Positions 41,771-54,184 of a stretch of DNA of 64,000 nucleotides are shown piece by piece. The stretch comes from Pardosa pseudoannulata (Eukaryota; Arthropoda; Arachnida; Araneae; Lycosidae): positions 97,529,837-97,593,836 of the forward strand of contig CM063507.1 in NCBI GenBank assembly GCA_032207245.1, read 5' to 3'. Each line of letters opens with the position of its first letter. The first letter of the stretch is position 1. The notes beneath the pieces were generated by a model. The model was not told the origin of the DNA and searched no databases. It saw nothing but the letters and a program-made list of their open reading frames with translations. Both the position numbers and the translations under genes were made by a program.

Positions 41771-44246
41771 TAATCATTTTTGTATTTTAAAGCTAAGGGG
41801 GTAGTTTTTAAATCAATAACAGATTTCAATTTCTGTGATATACAGAAATAATTCATGAAATTAGAAAAATAAACAATGTGAAAAAAGTTTTCTTTGGAAT
41901 AAAGATTTTAAACACAAAAGTCCTTTTACATCATTTAATTTGGCAATGCATTATTTTATAAATATGGAAAAATATATTGTAAAAATGAACTCAAACTCAG
42001 TATTAAATAGATCATACACACTAGATTCACAAATAATTTGTTTAGAATTGAACTCAAATGAAACTTTAATTGAATAATTAAATTGAAATGCAGTTTTTGC
42101 TGTTAAAACTTTGTTTTTCCTGTGAATGCTTTAAATGTAACATACTTTATATATAAAGGTACATATTTCATATTGATAAAGGGTTTTTTTTAATGCAACT
42201 TTGGTTATATGTAAAATATTAATTTTAGTGATTTATTAAATTAATTACATGATAAAGTAACCCATTTCAAGACATTTCTTGTGTGTTGTAGAACTTAAAG
42301 GAGCACAAACTGACAGTTTGATCATTTCTTAAATATCCTTCTTGCATATTATATTAGTCTATTTTGTTTTTTAATAATAAATTTTTCATGTGTTAAAATC
42401 AAGTTGTTTCATGTGTTAGAATTCAAGGCTCACAAACAGATAGTTTGAATAATTCTTATATATCTATCTTGCCTATTATTTTAACCAATTTTGTTTTTAA
42501 CAATTTTTCATAATTTTTTTTTTATTTTTGAAATTTGTACATGCTTCAACTGAAAAAACCTTCAACTTTTCAAATTTGGTTAAGTATTCTTACACATATG
42601 GATACTTTACCAAACTTATAGATTTGGATATACATTATTTAAAATTTAGAACACTACTTTTTTTTTATTAAATAACATATAATACAGCTTGAAATAAACA
42701 CTTTTTCTTTAAATTCAATTAGATAAATACTTTAAATTCTTACTTACAACTTAACTTAAATATGGCCTATGTTTACTTATTTATTTTGTAATACATTTAA
42801 ACTATTGTTAATTAGAAAGTTAAATAAATTTTTTCACAGAGAGGAAAGATAATTATTTAAGAAAAAAATTAAACTTATTTAATGCGCTACTTAAACTTTC
42901 TATTTAAATATTATTGAATTCCAATTATTGACCACGACCCAACGATTAGGAATCAGTGCATGTTATGCGATGATCTTTATTTATTTATTTATTTATTTAT
43001 TTTTTTGTATAATAGGTGTACATTTTATGGAAAGCACCTCTATATGCTTAAAAAAATTTCATATTGTACATAATAATGCTCCATAAAACTAATCATGGGT
43101 GAAAGTTTCCGTGAGACAATCTCTTCGATTTAAACTCTTGAGATTTGGATGCCACTTTTACCAATACCGTACGCATGCAAAGAAAAATGCGAATTATTTA
43201 TTTGTTTATATTTACAAACATTGCTGTTGCCGAAACTGAAAATCAGAATTATAATTCTAAATTTCTGATTGGTTTAAATGGTGCAAAGAAGAAGATCCCA
43301 TTAAACTCCGCCTGTAAAATAAGCCCAGCCCAAAGGCGGGATTTATTTCTCAACCTCAATAGTAAATTAGTTCCTGCACCTTCGTTTTCGTGCTCCCAGA
43401 GTATGGTTTGAGCTTAGTTGCGGCAACTAGGTTTCGTTACGCCAAGTTTCCGCGACTACGTCATACCTCACTTGCGGTACGAACCGCAACTCCCAGAGTA
43501 AGGCCCTTATAAAATATTTCACCTCTCAGAGGTAAGGATTTTCGTAGGGGAAACAGGATAACTGATCGGACGGTGCATCCAGGCAGAAATATTCCATCCA
43601 TTTCTCTCGACTGTTGTGCTCATNNNNNNNNNNNNNNNNNNNNNNNNNNNNNNNNNNNNNNNNNNNNNNNNNNNNNNNNNNNNNNNNNNNNNNNNNNNNN
43701 NNNNNNNNNNNNNNNNNNNNNNNGATCTATATATTATAAAAGACTGGGAAACGGATATTGACAAATTACCAGCAATTTGCTATGGCGACATAAAAAAGCA
43801 CAATCTTTTTATGTTACTTACTATCAATAAGCAAAGAAACATGTTAACGTGCTGGTCGGAAAAAAACCTTCAGTTTACAGTTATAAATAATCTTTCGATG
43901 AATTCCTCCTATTCAGTTTCTTTTCAATATGTGATGATTATAATTACAAAAAAATAATTCTCAAAATTTGTAACTGAAAAAAATACCACGACATTAAAAT
44001 AAGACTGTTTACATGTAAACGTCCATAGCAACGAGTTAGCGTGCCTACCAGAATGGTTGTTAGGGCTCGGCGATCTCAGCGATCAGCTGAGTGCTCGTGC
44101 CCTATATCTGTTATCTACGTCTGTTTTCTCTTGCTAGTGTATAGCGCTTTTCTTTTTGTGCTTCTTCCTCTATGGTTATGTCTGTAGAGATAAAGCCGGC
44201 CACGTGGCTGTAGCATATATCTCACAAATACTCTAATAATAATAAA
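41771..44246. other. Spacer between duplication copies 2 and 3
   Basis: Mostly AT-rich without supported genes. It holds a diverged tandem pair of about 127-bp period (about 42,285 and 42,412, sharing CACAAACWGAYAGTTTGA), a (TTTA)n microsatellite at 42,975-43,002, a more GC-balanced block at 43,370-43,620, and another at 44,040-44,230 ending in (TAA)n, which could be a retroposon tail. An 88-codon frame at 43,145 has a hydrophobic stretch but no family resemblance. Confidence 0.5.
43624..43723. other. Assembly gap, 100 N
   Basis: A 100-N placeholder within the spacer between duplicates 2 and 3. The physical link between the two copies therefore depends on scaffolding. Confidence 0.95.
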
Positions 44247-44289
44247 AGACAAATGTTTATTTTGTCTACAATTGTATATTTTTTTTTGT

Positions 44290-45552
44290 GACATTTTAGT
44301 GAAGGAAAAGAACTATTGAATTATCCAAAGGAGTCATTCAGATTCATTAGGGTGGCTTTAAGACACAGGAATAATTGGGTAAGTCTATAAAGATTCTTAT
44401 GATTTATATGAATTGTTATAAACAAAAGTTGTAGACAATTTCCATCAAAGCAGTACTTCTTTAATGCCCTATGAAGGAATGAAATGTATGTTTTATATTT
44501 TTGAAAAAACTTTTTTGTTGTGGATTTTTTTTATCTGCCTGTATAGCAAAGTTCGTAGGCTTATTCTCCCAAAAATCTGAGCAAGTGGGTTTGATTTTAC
44601 TGGTTGCATGTATGTACATAATCATCCAGAATTGGCTTTAAACAGTAGATACTTTTCTCGTAAACAGTAAAGCATAGTGCTGATCCCAGACAAAAGCAAG
44701 TAAATAAATTTATAATTCTGAATAAGCCTTTGCAAATCACAATTTTCTTTCTCCAGAGATCCTTTGAAGACTCTTTGGAAAGACCCAAAATTTTCAGTAT
44801 CCTAAATCTGTATGAATCCAAACTATTTCCATATCTTTAATTTCAATATCATAAATGATTATGATCAATATTTCTAATGGCAGGAATATTTTGTATTAAC
44901 ATAATATTTAATACATACTCAGGATGGTGCATATTACTTGTTGGTGTTGGAATGTATTAAAGAGTGATTGCAGACTTAAACAAAAAAAAAGTGAATTATT
45001 AAGCCCTTCTTGCATATTTACAAGCCTAACAGCGTGATTTGATACTGTAAGTAAGACATTTATAAATTCCTGTGGCAATTTGTTAACATTTTTGTATAAA
45101 ATTTACAAAAAGTGAGAAACATATAATTACTTTCTATTTAATTTCTGATCATTTCAAAGTTGATAAAATAAGTATAAGTAATGCAGTAATATATAATGAA
45201 AGAAATAAATTCTACTTTGAAGTTTTATAACCAAAAATGTACTCTAATAAATACTGCTTTCATTCTTTATAGCAGCAATCATTAAGTAATCATATAGCTT
45301 TTTCACCACCAAAAATGATTTAAAATAAAATGCAATTTAATAACTTATTTAAGTCATTTCTTAAGTCAAATATATTTTACACAAGAACTATTTATTTACT
45401 TCCGTGCAATACCAGAAGCATTTAAATGAAAAATTTTATCACTTGTTAAAAATGTAGAGGAAAAAGATTCTACAATTAGTTTTTACTCTTGACCAAATAA
45501 TTTATAATTGCTTTGAAATATATATATATATGTATTAATTAATATATACTTA
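44290..45552. other. Non-coding upstream part of copy 3
   Basis: Matches 31,285-32,548. No gene is supported. It ends at the gypsy D insertion site. Confidence 0.5.
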
Positions 45553-45868
45553 TGTAGGGAGCCAGCTCCTCACTAGATGGCAGCACGTCACCGTGCTAAA
45601 AACTGTTGAACAGAACTGCTACGTCACTCGGCGAACATTCTTTTTTGCAGTTCGAACTTGTTTTACGACTGGCGGTGGTCGGGCATGTGCCTGGTTAGCT
45701 AGCTTTTTTATAAGCCTTTTCTGTATGTAACAACAGTCGATTATTTCTTCGTCATTTCTTTATGATGATTCTTGTGTTAATAATTAGTTTCATTAAATCT
45801 TGTTAAGTTTACTAAGCGTCATTGTTTTCAATGGAGTCAGATAACCAAATGGCATAATCCTTCAACTA
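45553..45868 (+). repeat. 5' LTR of gypsy D
   Basis: Starts TGTAGGGAGCC and ends CTTCAACTA, with the end uncertain by 2 bases. It should drive transcription; a TATA-like TTTTTTATAAG occurs near 45,704. Confidence 0.88.
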
Positions 45869-45871
45869 AAG

Positions 45872-45881
45872 TGGTGACTTT
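45872..45881 (+). other. Primer-binding site of gypsy D
   Basis: TGGTGACTTT three bases after the LTR. The first seven bases equal those of gypsy A. Confidence 0.75.
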
Positions 45882-46426
45882 ATGTGTTACGGACACCAAC
45901 TTCAAAATCCGCTTGCATCCAACGATTTTCTCCCGACCCCATCCCCAAGTGTGTGGATATGAAGACATTTTGTAACGGCTGATCCTAGAACTCGTCAATT
46001 TTTTCTCTCCAGCCGCGTTTCGTTACGGTGTTAGTGCTGTGCGAAACAAGTTAGTGTTATTGTGCTCGTCAATCAGTGTTAAAGTGCTCTTCAATCAGTG
46101 TTATATAGTGTGATCTTGTGAGTACCATTGGCGATAAAAAAATACAAAAATGTGCTGAACCGAGAGGTAAATTACGTAGTTACATCCGCCATTTTTTTCT
46201 TTTCTACTTTCACTGCACTGCACAGGTAAGCTCGTGCTACCGAAGTTATGCACCTCATACGATAATTTTTTTAGTATTTTTTTTACGTAAATCCATGTTT
46301 ATGTACCACTTATAATTTTATGTACCATTTATATAAGTTTTAAAATTATTTCTCTACATACAATTTTTTTTCACATCTCTTATTGTGTACATCTATAATT
46401 TGCATTGTATATATATTATAATTGTC
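45882..46426 (+). other. Leader of gypsy D
   Basis: 545-base untranslated leader between the PBS and the gag ATG, with short frames only. It probably contains packaging and dimerisation signals, but none is identifiable. Confidence 0.6.
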
Positions 46427-47224
46427 ATGGCCCCCCCTGAAGCACCTCAAGACATAGCCAGAGTTGCAGTAAAACCCCCACCCTTTTGGAAAATTAACCC
46501 AACGCTTTGGTTCGCGCAACTTGAGGCGCAGTTCAAGATTGCCAATATAACCGTCGACGATACCAAGTTTAATCATGTTGTTTCGGCTATTGAAACGGAT
46601 GTATTAAACTCTGTAAGTGATATAATTCTCAACCCCCCTCAACATGAGAAATATAACACATTAAAAAACAGGCTTATTGAGCTCCATTCAGAGAGCCAGG
46701 AGTCTAAGATCCGCACCCTACTACAAGGGATAGAACTCGGTGACCAACGCCCATCCCAACTGCTCACGCGCATGCGTAGCCTTGCTGGAGAAGCTGCCGG
46801 GGAACCTCTTTTAAAATCTCTTTGGCTTTCTCGCCTCCCCACAACGTCGCAAAGCATTCTCGCTGCGCTCAGTGAGGATTTAAATAAGCTCGCCAATGTT
46901 GCAGACAAAATAAGCGAATTTTCAAGTATTCCACAGATAAATGCTGCTAGTAGTTCCCATAGTGTGTCTAATTCAAACTTAGAACTCCAAGTAGCTCAAC
47001 TGAGCAAACAGATGAGTGAACTTACAAACTTGGTAAACAGCCGTGGACGTGCCCCACAAAAGAATAGATATAGACACCATAATGGTCGCCGTAGCCGCTC
47101 ACGTGCTCGTTCTGCAAATAAATATAAGGAACCTGCCAACAATTTGTGTTTTTACCACACAAACTTTGGAGCCCAGGCACGAAAATGCAATTCTCCTTGC
47201 TCATTCAATTCTACGGGAAACTAG
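46427..47224 (+). CDS. gag: Gypsy D gag
   Basis: 265 residues from ATG 46,427 (MAPPEAPQD); the frame is open upstream but without a better start. The capsid-like domain carries [40 protein letters not shown] and LWLSRLP, matching gypsy A gag in order and spacing. A heptad-like [12 protein letters not shown] segment near residue 185 may be a coiled coil. Next come a basic Arg/Ser tract (about 205-225) and a putative metal knuckle with C-x2-H-x9-C-x3-C spacing near the end. The stop at 47,222-47,224 lies in the overlap with pol. Confidence 0.9.
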   Translation: MAPPEAPQDIARVAVKPPPFWKINPTLWFAQLEAQFKIANITVDDTKFNHVVSAIETDVLNSVSDIILNPPQHEKYNTLKNRLIELHSESQESKIRTLLQGIELGDQRPSQLLTRMRSLAGEAAGEPLLKSLWLSRLPTTSQSILAALSEDLNKLANVADKISEFSSIPQINAASSSHSVSNSNLELQVAQLSKQMSELTNLVNSRGRAPQKNRYRHHNGRRSRSRARSANKYKEPANNLCFYHTNFGAQARKCNSPCSFNSTGN

Positions 47225-50200
47225 GTCGGCGATCGCCAACTGGCCAAAATTGCGACCGCCACCTCAATCGTATCCTCTTGGCCGACCCCTTATCTAAACT
47301 TAATTTTTTGGTGGACACAGGCGCGGATATTTCAGTGCTCCCAGCTAAGTACTATCGAATGGGCAATAAACCGGACAACTTAGTACTCTATGCTGCTAAT
47401 GGAACCCCAATATCTACTTTTGGCACCAAGCTCTTAACATTGGATTTCCACTTGCGTCGTGCATTTACTTGGCGTTTTGTAATTGCAGATGTAAGGCAGC
47501 CTATCATAGGGGTAGATTTTTTAAAACACTTCAACCTACTGGTTGATGTAAAAAATAATTGTCTCATCGATGGTACCACTAAATTGTCAACCCAAGGAAA
47601 AGTCATTTATCACACCTCCGATAGCACCATCCATATCCTAGTAGGTGACTCAAAATTCCAAAAAACTCTATTGGAGTACCCAGAACTTACTCATCCCTCA
47701 CAGAGTGTTAAACACAGTGAGACGTCAGTGGTCTTTCACCACATAGAGACAAAGGGACCACCTACCTTTTCTAAACCACGGCGCCTTTCTCCTGAATTGC
47801 TGAAAGCAGCCCGGCAAGAGTTCGAATTTCTTATGAAACAGGGAATAATTCGTCCTTCCAAAAGTCCTTGGGCAAGTCCCCTCCATATGGTGCGGAAGGC
47901 AAATGGTGACTGGCGTCCCTGCGGGGACTACCGCCGGCTGAATGCTGCCACTATCCCTGATCGGTACCCTGTACCTCACATCCAAGACTGCACTCAAATC
48001 TTTTCTGGCAAAAATATTTTCTCAACTTTGGACTTAGCTCGAGCATATCACCAAATACCAGTACACCCATCAGACATTCCCAAAACGGCCATCACAACTC
48101 CATTTGGCCTGTTCGAGTATACATCTATGCCTTTTGGGTTGCGGAATGCTGGGCAAACATTCCAACGTTTTATCCATCATGTTTTACACGGTTTAGATTT
48201 TTGCATTCCCTATTTTGATGACCTCCTCATTGCTTCTGCTGACGAGGATCAGCACTTAAAACATCTCCGCCAGGTGTTTAATCGCCTAAAATCCTTTGGC
48301 CTAAAATTAAACCCTTCCAAGTGCGTCCTCGGAAAATCCTCAGTGTCTTTCCTTGGGTGCCTTGTCACACCCGCAGGTGTAAAGCCCCTGCCCTCAAAAT
48401 GCCAGATAATAACAGAGTTTCCAAAACCAGAGACAATGTGTGATCTTAGACGCTTCTTGGCTATGATCAATTTTTACCGCCGCTTTATCCCTAAGGCTGC
48501 TGAAACTCAAGCCCCATTGCATTCACTCCTTAAAGAGTGTAAGAAAAATGACAAACGTCCTGTCCCTTGGGACAAATCACTTATCAAATCTTTTGAAAAA
48601 TGTAAGGCAGATTTAAACAATGCTGCAACTTTGGCTTACCATGCACCTAATCAACAACTATTTTTAATGTGTGACGCTTCTGACATAGCCATTGGAGCAG
48701 CTCTAAACGTTAAAACCAAAAATGATCTGCAACCTCTAGCTTTCTTTTCCAGAAAACTATGTCCTGCAGAGAATAGGTATAGTACTTATGACAGAGAGCT
48801 ACTTGCTGTGTACTCTGCTGTTAAATACTTTCGTCACTATCTTGAAGGTCAGTCATTTACCATCTTTACTGACCATCGCCCTTTAACCACTGCATTTACC
48901 TCACCTTCAGATTCTTCCTCACCTAGGCAAATTAGGCATTTAAATTACATCGCTCAGTTCAGCACAGATATTCGCCATATCCCTGGTACTGACAATGTTG
49001 TGGCTGACACATTGTCACGCATTCAAGAGCTCCACAGTGCATCTATTGTAGACCTTTTAACACTTGCACAGGCACAGGAGAGTGATAGTGAACTCAAGTG
49101 CCTTTTGGAAGATCCTCGCTGCTCCTTACAATTTCAGCCCCTACAGCTGGAATCTGAGCAAACGGTCATCTGTGACACTAGTCATGGCAAAATCAGACCA
49201 TATGTACCAGTTAGCCTTCGAAAAGAAGTGTTCCACCTACTGCACAAATTGTCACATCCTGGCATTCGTGCAACAAAACAATTAATCACTGACCGTTATG
49301 TGTGGCCTTCTATGTCTAAAGATGTTGCTGAATGGGCCAGAGCATGTATAGATTGTCAACGCTCTAAAGTTAACAGACATACAAACAGTCCTCTTCAACA
49401 ATTCCTCAGCCCCTCTCAACGTTTTGACCATGTGCATATAGACATAGTGGGTCCGCTACCTCCATCCAATGGCTCTACATACCTACTGACATGTGTAGAC
49501 AGGTATACTAGATGGCCTGAAGCCATTCCAATTCCTGATGCCCTGGCAGAGACTGTTGCCAGAGCCTTCGTGGCCAATTGGGTTTCTCGTTATGGTGTTC
49601 CATCAGTTATAACCACTGATCAGGGACGCCAATTTGAATCCATGCTATACCTTGCACTATGCAAACTCCTTGGAGTTAAACGCATCAGGACAACACCGTA
49701 CCACCCAATCAGCAATGGTTTGGTTGAGAGGTTCCATCGTTCTCTAAAACAGGCACTGAAGTGCCATCGCACCGACCGCTGGACTGAGGTATTACCGTTG
49801 GTGCTGCTTGGGTTGCGTTCAGCATACAAACAAGATCTTCAATGTTCCACTGCAGAGCTTGTGTTTGGCTCCACATTGAGACTACCTGGTGAATTTCTGT
49901 CGCCAACTGCAAAATCAGTGGAAGAACCATCTGACTTTGTGCAAAGATTACGAGACATCATGTCAAAGCTTTCACCAACACCAGCATCAGCTCATTGCAA
50001 ACCTATACCATTTGTACATCCTGCCTTGGAGACTTGTACCCATGTATTTGTACAACATGGCGGGGTGCGCAAGGCCCTCCAACCCCCTTACACTGGCCCA
50101 CACAAAGTGATACATCGATCCTCCAAAAACTTCACCTTGTTGATGAATGGCAAGCAGCAGGTTATCAGCATTGACCGCCTGAAACCAGCTTACATCATCC

Positions 50201-50400
50201 AAAGTGATACAGCCATAGCACCCTGTGATCCAACTTCATCTTCGGCAACTGCACCACAGGGCAGTGAACAGCAGAGAGAACCTCCAGCCAACACACCTGT
50301 TCCTGTTGCTCAACATCCACCCAATTCAAAATCTTGTGTTCCAGCTCCTACGGTCACACGCTCTGGACGTCAGGTCCGCTTCAACCCACGGTACCAATAA
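47128..50400 (+). CDS. pol: Gypsy D pol (protease, RT, RNase H, integrase)
   Basis: Open from 47,128 with no ATG near the start, overlapping gag by 97 bases in the -1 frame, so expression probably uses ribosomal frameshifting. Counting from codon 47,146: protease [13 protein letters not shown] (about 54-66); RT with [26 protein letters not shown] and catalytic YFDD (about 356); RNase [11 protein letters not shown] (about 508) and YDRELLAVY; integrase HHCC module [11 protein letters not shown] to CIDCQ (about 696-745); catalytic Asp in HIDIVG (about 766) and TDQGRQF (about 824); and Glu in NGLVERFH (about 860). A Pro/Ser/Gln-rich tail ends at 50,400. No frameshift or stop is visible, so all catalytic residues are present in one frame. 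Confidence 0.93.
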   Translation, partial: GTCQQFVFLPHKLWSPGTKMQFSLLIQFYGKLGRRSPTGQNCDRHLNRILLADPLSKLNFLVDTGADISVLPAKYYRMGNKPDNLVLYAANGTPISTFGTKLLTLDFHLRRAFTWRFVIADVRQPIIGVDFLKHFNLLVDVKNNCLIDGTTKLSTQGKVIYHTSDSTIHILVGDSKFQKTLLEYPELTHPSQSVKHSETSVVFHHIETKGPPTFSKPRRLSPELLKAARQEFEFLMKQGIIRPSKSPWASPLHMVRKANGDWRPCGDYRRLNAATIPDRYPVPHIQDCTQIFSGKNIFSTLDLARAYHQIPVHPSDIPKTAITTPFGLFEYTSMPFGLRNAGQTFQRFIHHVLHGLDFCIPYFDDLLIASADEDQHLKHLRQVFNRLKSFGLKLNPSKCVLGKSSVSFLGCLVTPAGVKPLPSKCQIITEFPKPETMCDLRRFLAMINFYRRFIPKAAETQAPLHSLLKECKKNDKRPVPWDKSLIKSFEKCKADLNNAATLAYHAPNQQLFLMCDASDIAIGAALNVKTKNDLQPLAFFSRKLCPAENRYSTYDRELLAVYSAVKYFRHYLEGQSFTIFTDHRPLTTAFTSPSDSSSPRQIRHLNYIAQFSTDIRHIPGTDNVVADTLSRIQELHSASIVDLLTLAQAQESDSELKCLLEDPRCSLQFQPLQLESEQTVICDTSHGKIRPYVPVSLRKEVFHLLHKLSHPGIRATKQLITDRYVWPSMSKDVAEWARACIDCQRSKVNRHTNSPLQQFLSPSQRFDHVHIDIVGPLPPSNGSTYLLTCVDRYTRWPEAIPIPDALAETVARAFVANWVSRYGVPSVITTDQGRQFESMLYLALCKLLGVKRIRTTPYHPISNGLVERFHRSLKQALKCHRTDRWTEVLPLVLLGLRSAYKQDLQCSTAELVFGSTLRLPGEFLSPTAKSVEEPSDFVQRLRDIMSKLSPTPASAHCKPIPFVHPALETCTHVFVQHGGVRKALQPPYTGPHKVIHRSSKNFTLLMNGKQQVISIDRLKPAYIIQSDTAIAPCDPTSSSATAPQGSEQQREPPANTPVPVAQHPPNSKSCVPAPTVTRSGRQVRFNPRYQ

Positions 50401-50420
50401 CTCTTCGTACCTTTGGTACT

Positions 50421-50433
50421 TGGGGGGGAGTAC
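50421..50433 (+). other. Polypurine tract of gypsy D
   Basis: TGGGGGGGAGTAC directly before the 3' LTR. Confidence 0.8.
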
Positions 50434-50752
50434 TGTAGGGAGCCAGCTCCTCACTAGATGGCAGCACGTCACCGTGCTAAAAACTGTTGAACAGAACTGC
50501 TACGTCACTCGGCGAACATTCTTTTTTGCAGTTCGAACTTGTTTTACGACTGGCGGTGGTCGGGCATGTGCCTGGTTAGCTAGCTTTTTTATAAGCCTTT
50601 TCTGTATGTAACAACAGTCGATTATTTCTTCGTCATTTCTTTATGATGATTCTTGTGTTAATAATTAGTTTCATTAAATCTTGTTAAGTTTACTAAGCGT
50701 CATTGTTTTCAATGGAGTCAGATAACCAAATTGGGCATAATCCCTTCAACTA
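50434..50752 (+). repeat. 3' LTR of gypsy D
   Basis: Matches 45,553-45,868 apart from three single-base insertions near the end. Confidence 0.88.
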
Positions 50753-52344
50753 AACTATTTAGTGACAATGAACCTACATTATATGTAAGTTATATTAGAA
50801 TTTATCAAGCTAATTTATTAACTTTTCATTTAATAGGTAAAATTAAAAGGTATTATAGTTAATAGTATTAATGGTATTATATTACATGTGTCTAAAATTG
50901 CTTTTCAGTGATTTTGAATTTATTATATGTACTGGTATGCCTATACAATACCAGATGCATATATACAATATATGTACCTGGTTTGCAAGTTTAATTGTTC
51001 ACTTATATAGTTAAAATGTACCTACATTATATGTAAGCTATATAAGAATTTATTTTATCAAACGCATCAATTCACTTTTCATTTAATAGGTAAAATTAAA
51101 TGGTATTGTAGACTAAAATTTACATAAAATTATAAAAGAAAGCAAAACAACTGCTCCCTATATTAAATTAAAAGTGTGTAATCCCTATATATAACTAAAA
51201 AGAAAATTTCATAAATGTAACAGGGTGGCTAGAAAAACTTTAAAGTTTAAAATTATTCAAGTTCAGATTAATTTTATGAAGACTAATGATTAAGTTTTCA
51301 TTTTTCTATTTATTGTCTTAATTATAAGGTATGCATTTATATATGACAAAACATGTATTAAATATATGTAATAATAAAGTTTTCATACCTTCTGCAAAAA
51401 CTCTTCACATGTGTTCATTGTTAACAGATAAAAAAACTATTTATCAAATTCATAATTTCTGAGCTAACATTTGAATTAATTAAAAACCAAGTACAAATGA
51501 AAGGTGAAGGTCAAGATAATAGTTTCAATGCAGAGCCTAGAATTTAATTTTAATCTTTATCTTAATTTAGTTGTTTGTATTATCTTAATTTAGTTGTTGT
51601 CTGTGAAAATACTATATAAGCATTTTCCCAGCTTTACCTTTTATATTCACTCTTGCTGCCAATATTCTAGGAATCACATCATTGAGGTATTTTGCAACGT
51701 AATTATTTTTCATGAATTGTGTTATCCTTGTCTTATGTCCTATAAAAGATATATAATTAACCATGTTATAAATATATCTTGTGTTATTTTCCAGTACCTC
51801 AAGTGTTTGATTATCCACTGTGTTCTTTAACTTACTGTTTCAAATTTTGTATCATTAAGTTATTTGAGCTTTTCAGTAATTAGGCTACATGTTGTTACTT
51901 ACAACTTTGATGGGAGAAGAAACATATACCTTACATTTCGTATGGACCTAATTATTTCAAAATTACTGCGAGTATGCAAGATTTTATTTTTTGCAGTGAG
52001 GTATCAGTTATGCATACTGATGATGTTGATGGTGCCCTCTATTCATGCATTAAAAAACTTCATGCTTAAAAAAAATCATAAAATGTTAAATAAAAGTAAT
52101 TTGTAGTCTAAATCTATAATATTATAAAATAAATATTTTTATTAATTTTGTTTAATTTCAATATTTTGATTTAATCTAAAACATTAAATTAAGGACAATA
52201 TTATGAAAAAGTGCAAAATGTTTTGAAAAGCTTGTGAAATTGTTGAGTATTTGCTATATATGCTATGTTACTATATAATAGTTTAACTATCCTATTAGTC
52301 CGAACTAATTAAGAGAAAAACAAAGATTATTTTATGCAAGAAAT
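50753..52344. other. Non-coding copy 3 DNA after gypsy D
   Basis: Continues the duplication (matches 32,549-34,104), including the old tandem pair sharing TACATTATATGTAAG. No gene is supported. Confidence 0.5.
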
Positions 52345-52710
52345 GATTAAATCTGTTTTAATTTATGCCTCAGAGACCGTAACCATGATAATGAAGAAAG
52401 GAAAGTCTTCGCAATTTTTAAAGAGTATTTTTGGTGATGTTATGGAAAACAACACCTGGGAAAAGAAATGTAACTTCGAATTACACAAAATTTAGAAACA
52501 GGATTACAATATCAAGTTCATAAAATTTGCAGGAAGGAGATGGGATGGCCACCTCTTAAGAACGCATTCAGAGAGAACACCTATTAAGATCTTCAGTGTG
52601 ACTCATTTGTGTGAAAAATCAAGAAGCAGACCTATTGAAATATGGAGTAATGGAAAGACTTCTAGGGAAAGCCCAGGCCCACAACGTGCTCACATGCCAA
52701 TATTGATGAT
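52345..52710 (+). pseudogene. LINE reverse-transcriptase C-terminal relic (copy 3)
   Basis: Paralogue of 34,105-34,462, with a better-preserved upstream box (LIYASETVTMIMKK) but an in-frame TAG near 52,493 inside the NFELHKI segment. It shares GRRWDGHLLRTHSERTP. It is evidence that the relic was already present before the duplication. Confidence 0.6.
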
Positions 52711-53698
52711 GATGATGCAATATCTTATTACAACTTTTATATAATTTCACAATATATTATATTTACTATAATGTGTTCTTGTCTTAGTATATGTATGTAA
52801 TTAAGCAGGAAAGCTAGTTAAAATGTTCTCCATAATTTGAATTATATCAGTTTTCAGTTTTGACTACATCCCATTTTAGAACTTACAATGAAATTGATTC
52901 TAGAGTCTACTTATTTGCATTATGTCAGAATAACAGTAAAAAAATAAAAGTTTGCAATTGTATGAAAATTAACTTTCAATTGTTGATTTCTATAGAAAAG
53001 TTGGTTAGAATCTTTTTAAAATCACATTTTAGTTTTAGTCTGTAAAATCAACATTTTGAAACCTGACTAGTTTTCGTCCATCATAAAATAATAATAAAAC
53101 AGCATTTTACCTCAGTTTCAAAACAGTTACTTACCCTTAAAATTGCAATAATAATCTAGCATTTTGAAACTTAATCTTTCCAGCTACATTTAGAAAAACT
53201 AAGCAGTATAGTTTTTTTTTCTTTTACAGGTTACATTCATTTTAGACAGTTTCTCTGCAATTAGTATTGGAAGGTTCAACTGAATACTGAATTGATTTCT
53301 GTGTGCAAAGGACTTGTACTTCATTGAAGAAATATTTACATTAGTAAAAAAATTATTGAGAAATAGATAGAATTCTGATATATGTTTTAAAAATAAAAAA
53401 TATTTTATACGGGGCTGTATTATAATCCTTCATAATAAAATTGTCGACAATCTGCTGCATTGTGTTAAGTTTGTCTTTGTGATCTGCAGGTGGAGAGGAA
53501 AAATTTTATTATATAGATATGTAACAGACATTTGCTTACATGTGGATGAGATATGAGAAAACTGTTATAAAAATAAAAGATGTAACATAATGTCTCAATT
53601 AATAATCATATTATGCATTGTTTAGGAGTATATTTACAGAAAGAACCTTCGTAATAAATACGAAACACTTATTATTGAAAATCTTATTTGATGTTGAT
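52711..53698. other. 5' flank of zinc-finger copy 3
   Basis: Non-coding DNA matching 34,463-35,335. No promoter element could be assigned. Confidence 0.5.
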
Positions 53699-54184
53699 AT
53701 GGATAACAGTGGTTTAAACCATTTTATTTTATTAGAATCAAAGGAAAGTCCTTTTGCATGTAATATTTGTAACAAATCATTTTCTAATTTCACTTAGATA
53801 AGCATTTGCGTTCAATGTTCCAAAAAGAACATTTGTTTGTGATGTATGTAAAAAAGGGTTTTCTGGGAGTCTTCAATTAATAACACATCTTCGTTCCCAT
53901 ACTGGTGAGAAACCATTTTCTTGTGATGTGTGTAAAAAAAATTTTCTTAGAATTCACTGAAAGCACACCTTCACTCCATACTGGTGAGAACCATTTTCTT
54001 GTGATGTGTGTAAAAAAGCATTTTCTGAGAATTCAATTGAAAGCACATCTTCGTTCTCATACTGGTGAAAACCATTTTCTTGTGATATATGTAAGAAAGC
54101 ATTTTCTATGAAATCTAACTTAAAACCTTCGTTTCTACTGGTGAAAAGCGATATTCTTGTGATGTATATAAGAAAGCATTTTCT
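53699..54184 (+). pseudogene. Broken N-terminal fingers of zinc-finger copy 3
   Basis: The shared ATG is present (53,699-53,701), but a small deletion in the first finger brings a TAG into frame at 53,795-53,797 after 32 codons. Between there and 54,184 at least four finger units survive only as fragments in different frames, each lacking one to a few bases relative to the repeat consensus (for example AATTCACTGAAAGC where others have AATTCACACTTGAAAGC). The loss density is far above that in the neighbouring 3' part. Confidence 0.75.

Larger units (their letters stand above)
45553..50752 (+). mobile_element. Ty3/gypsy LTR retrotransposon D, apparently intact
   Basis: 5.2-kb plus-strand element with LTRs of about 316 and 319 bp that appear identical except for three single-base length differences near their 3' ends (AAATGGC versus AAATTGGGC; AATCC versus AATCCC). 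A primer-binding site and polypurine tract are in place, and gag and pol are both uninterrupted, pol being in the -1 frame. Duplication copy 2 has the unoccupied site near 32,549. A clean target duplication is not evident (ACTTA on the left, ACTAT on the right), and the 3' LTR edge is uncertain by two bases. Confidence 0.93.

Noticed and set aside
43145..43411. 88-codon ORF with a signal-peptide-like hydrophobic stretch
   Set aside because: The true start codon is unclear, there is no domain or conserved cysteine pattern, and it adjoins a gap.
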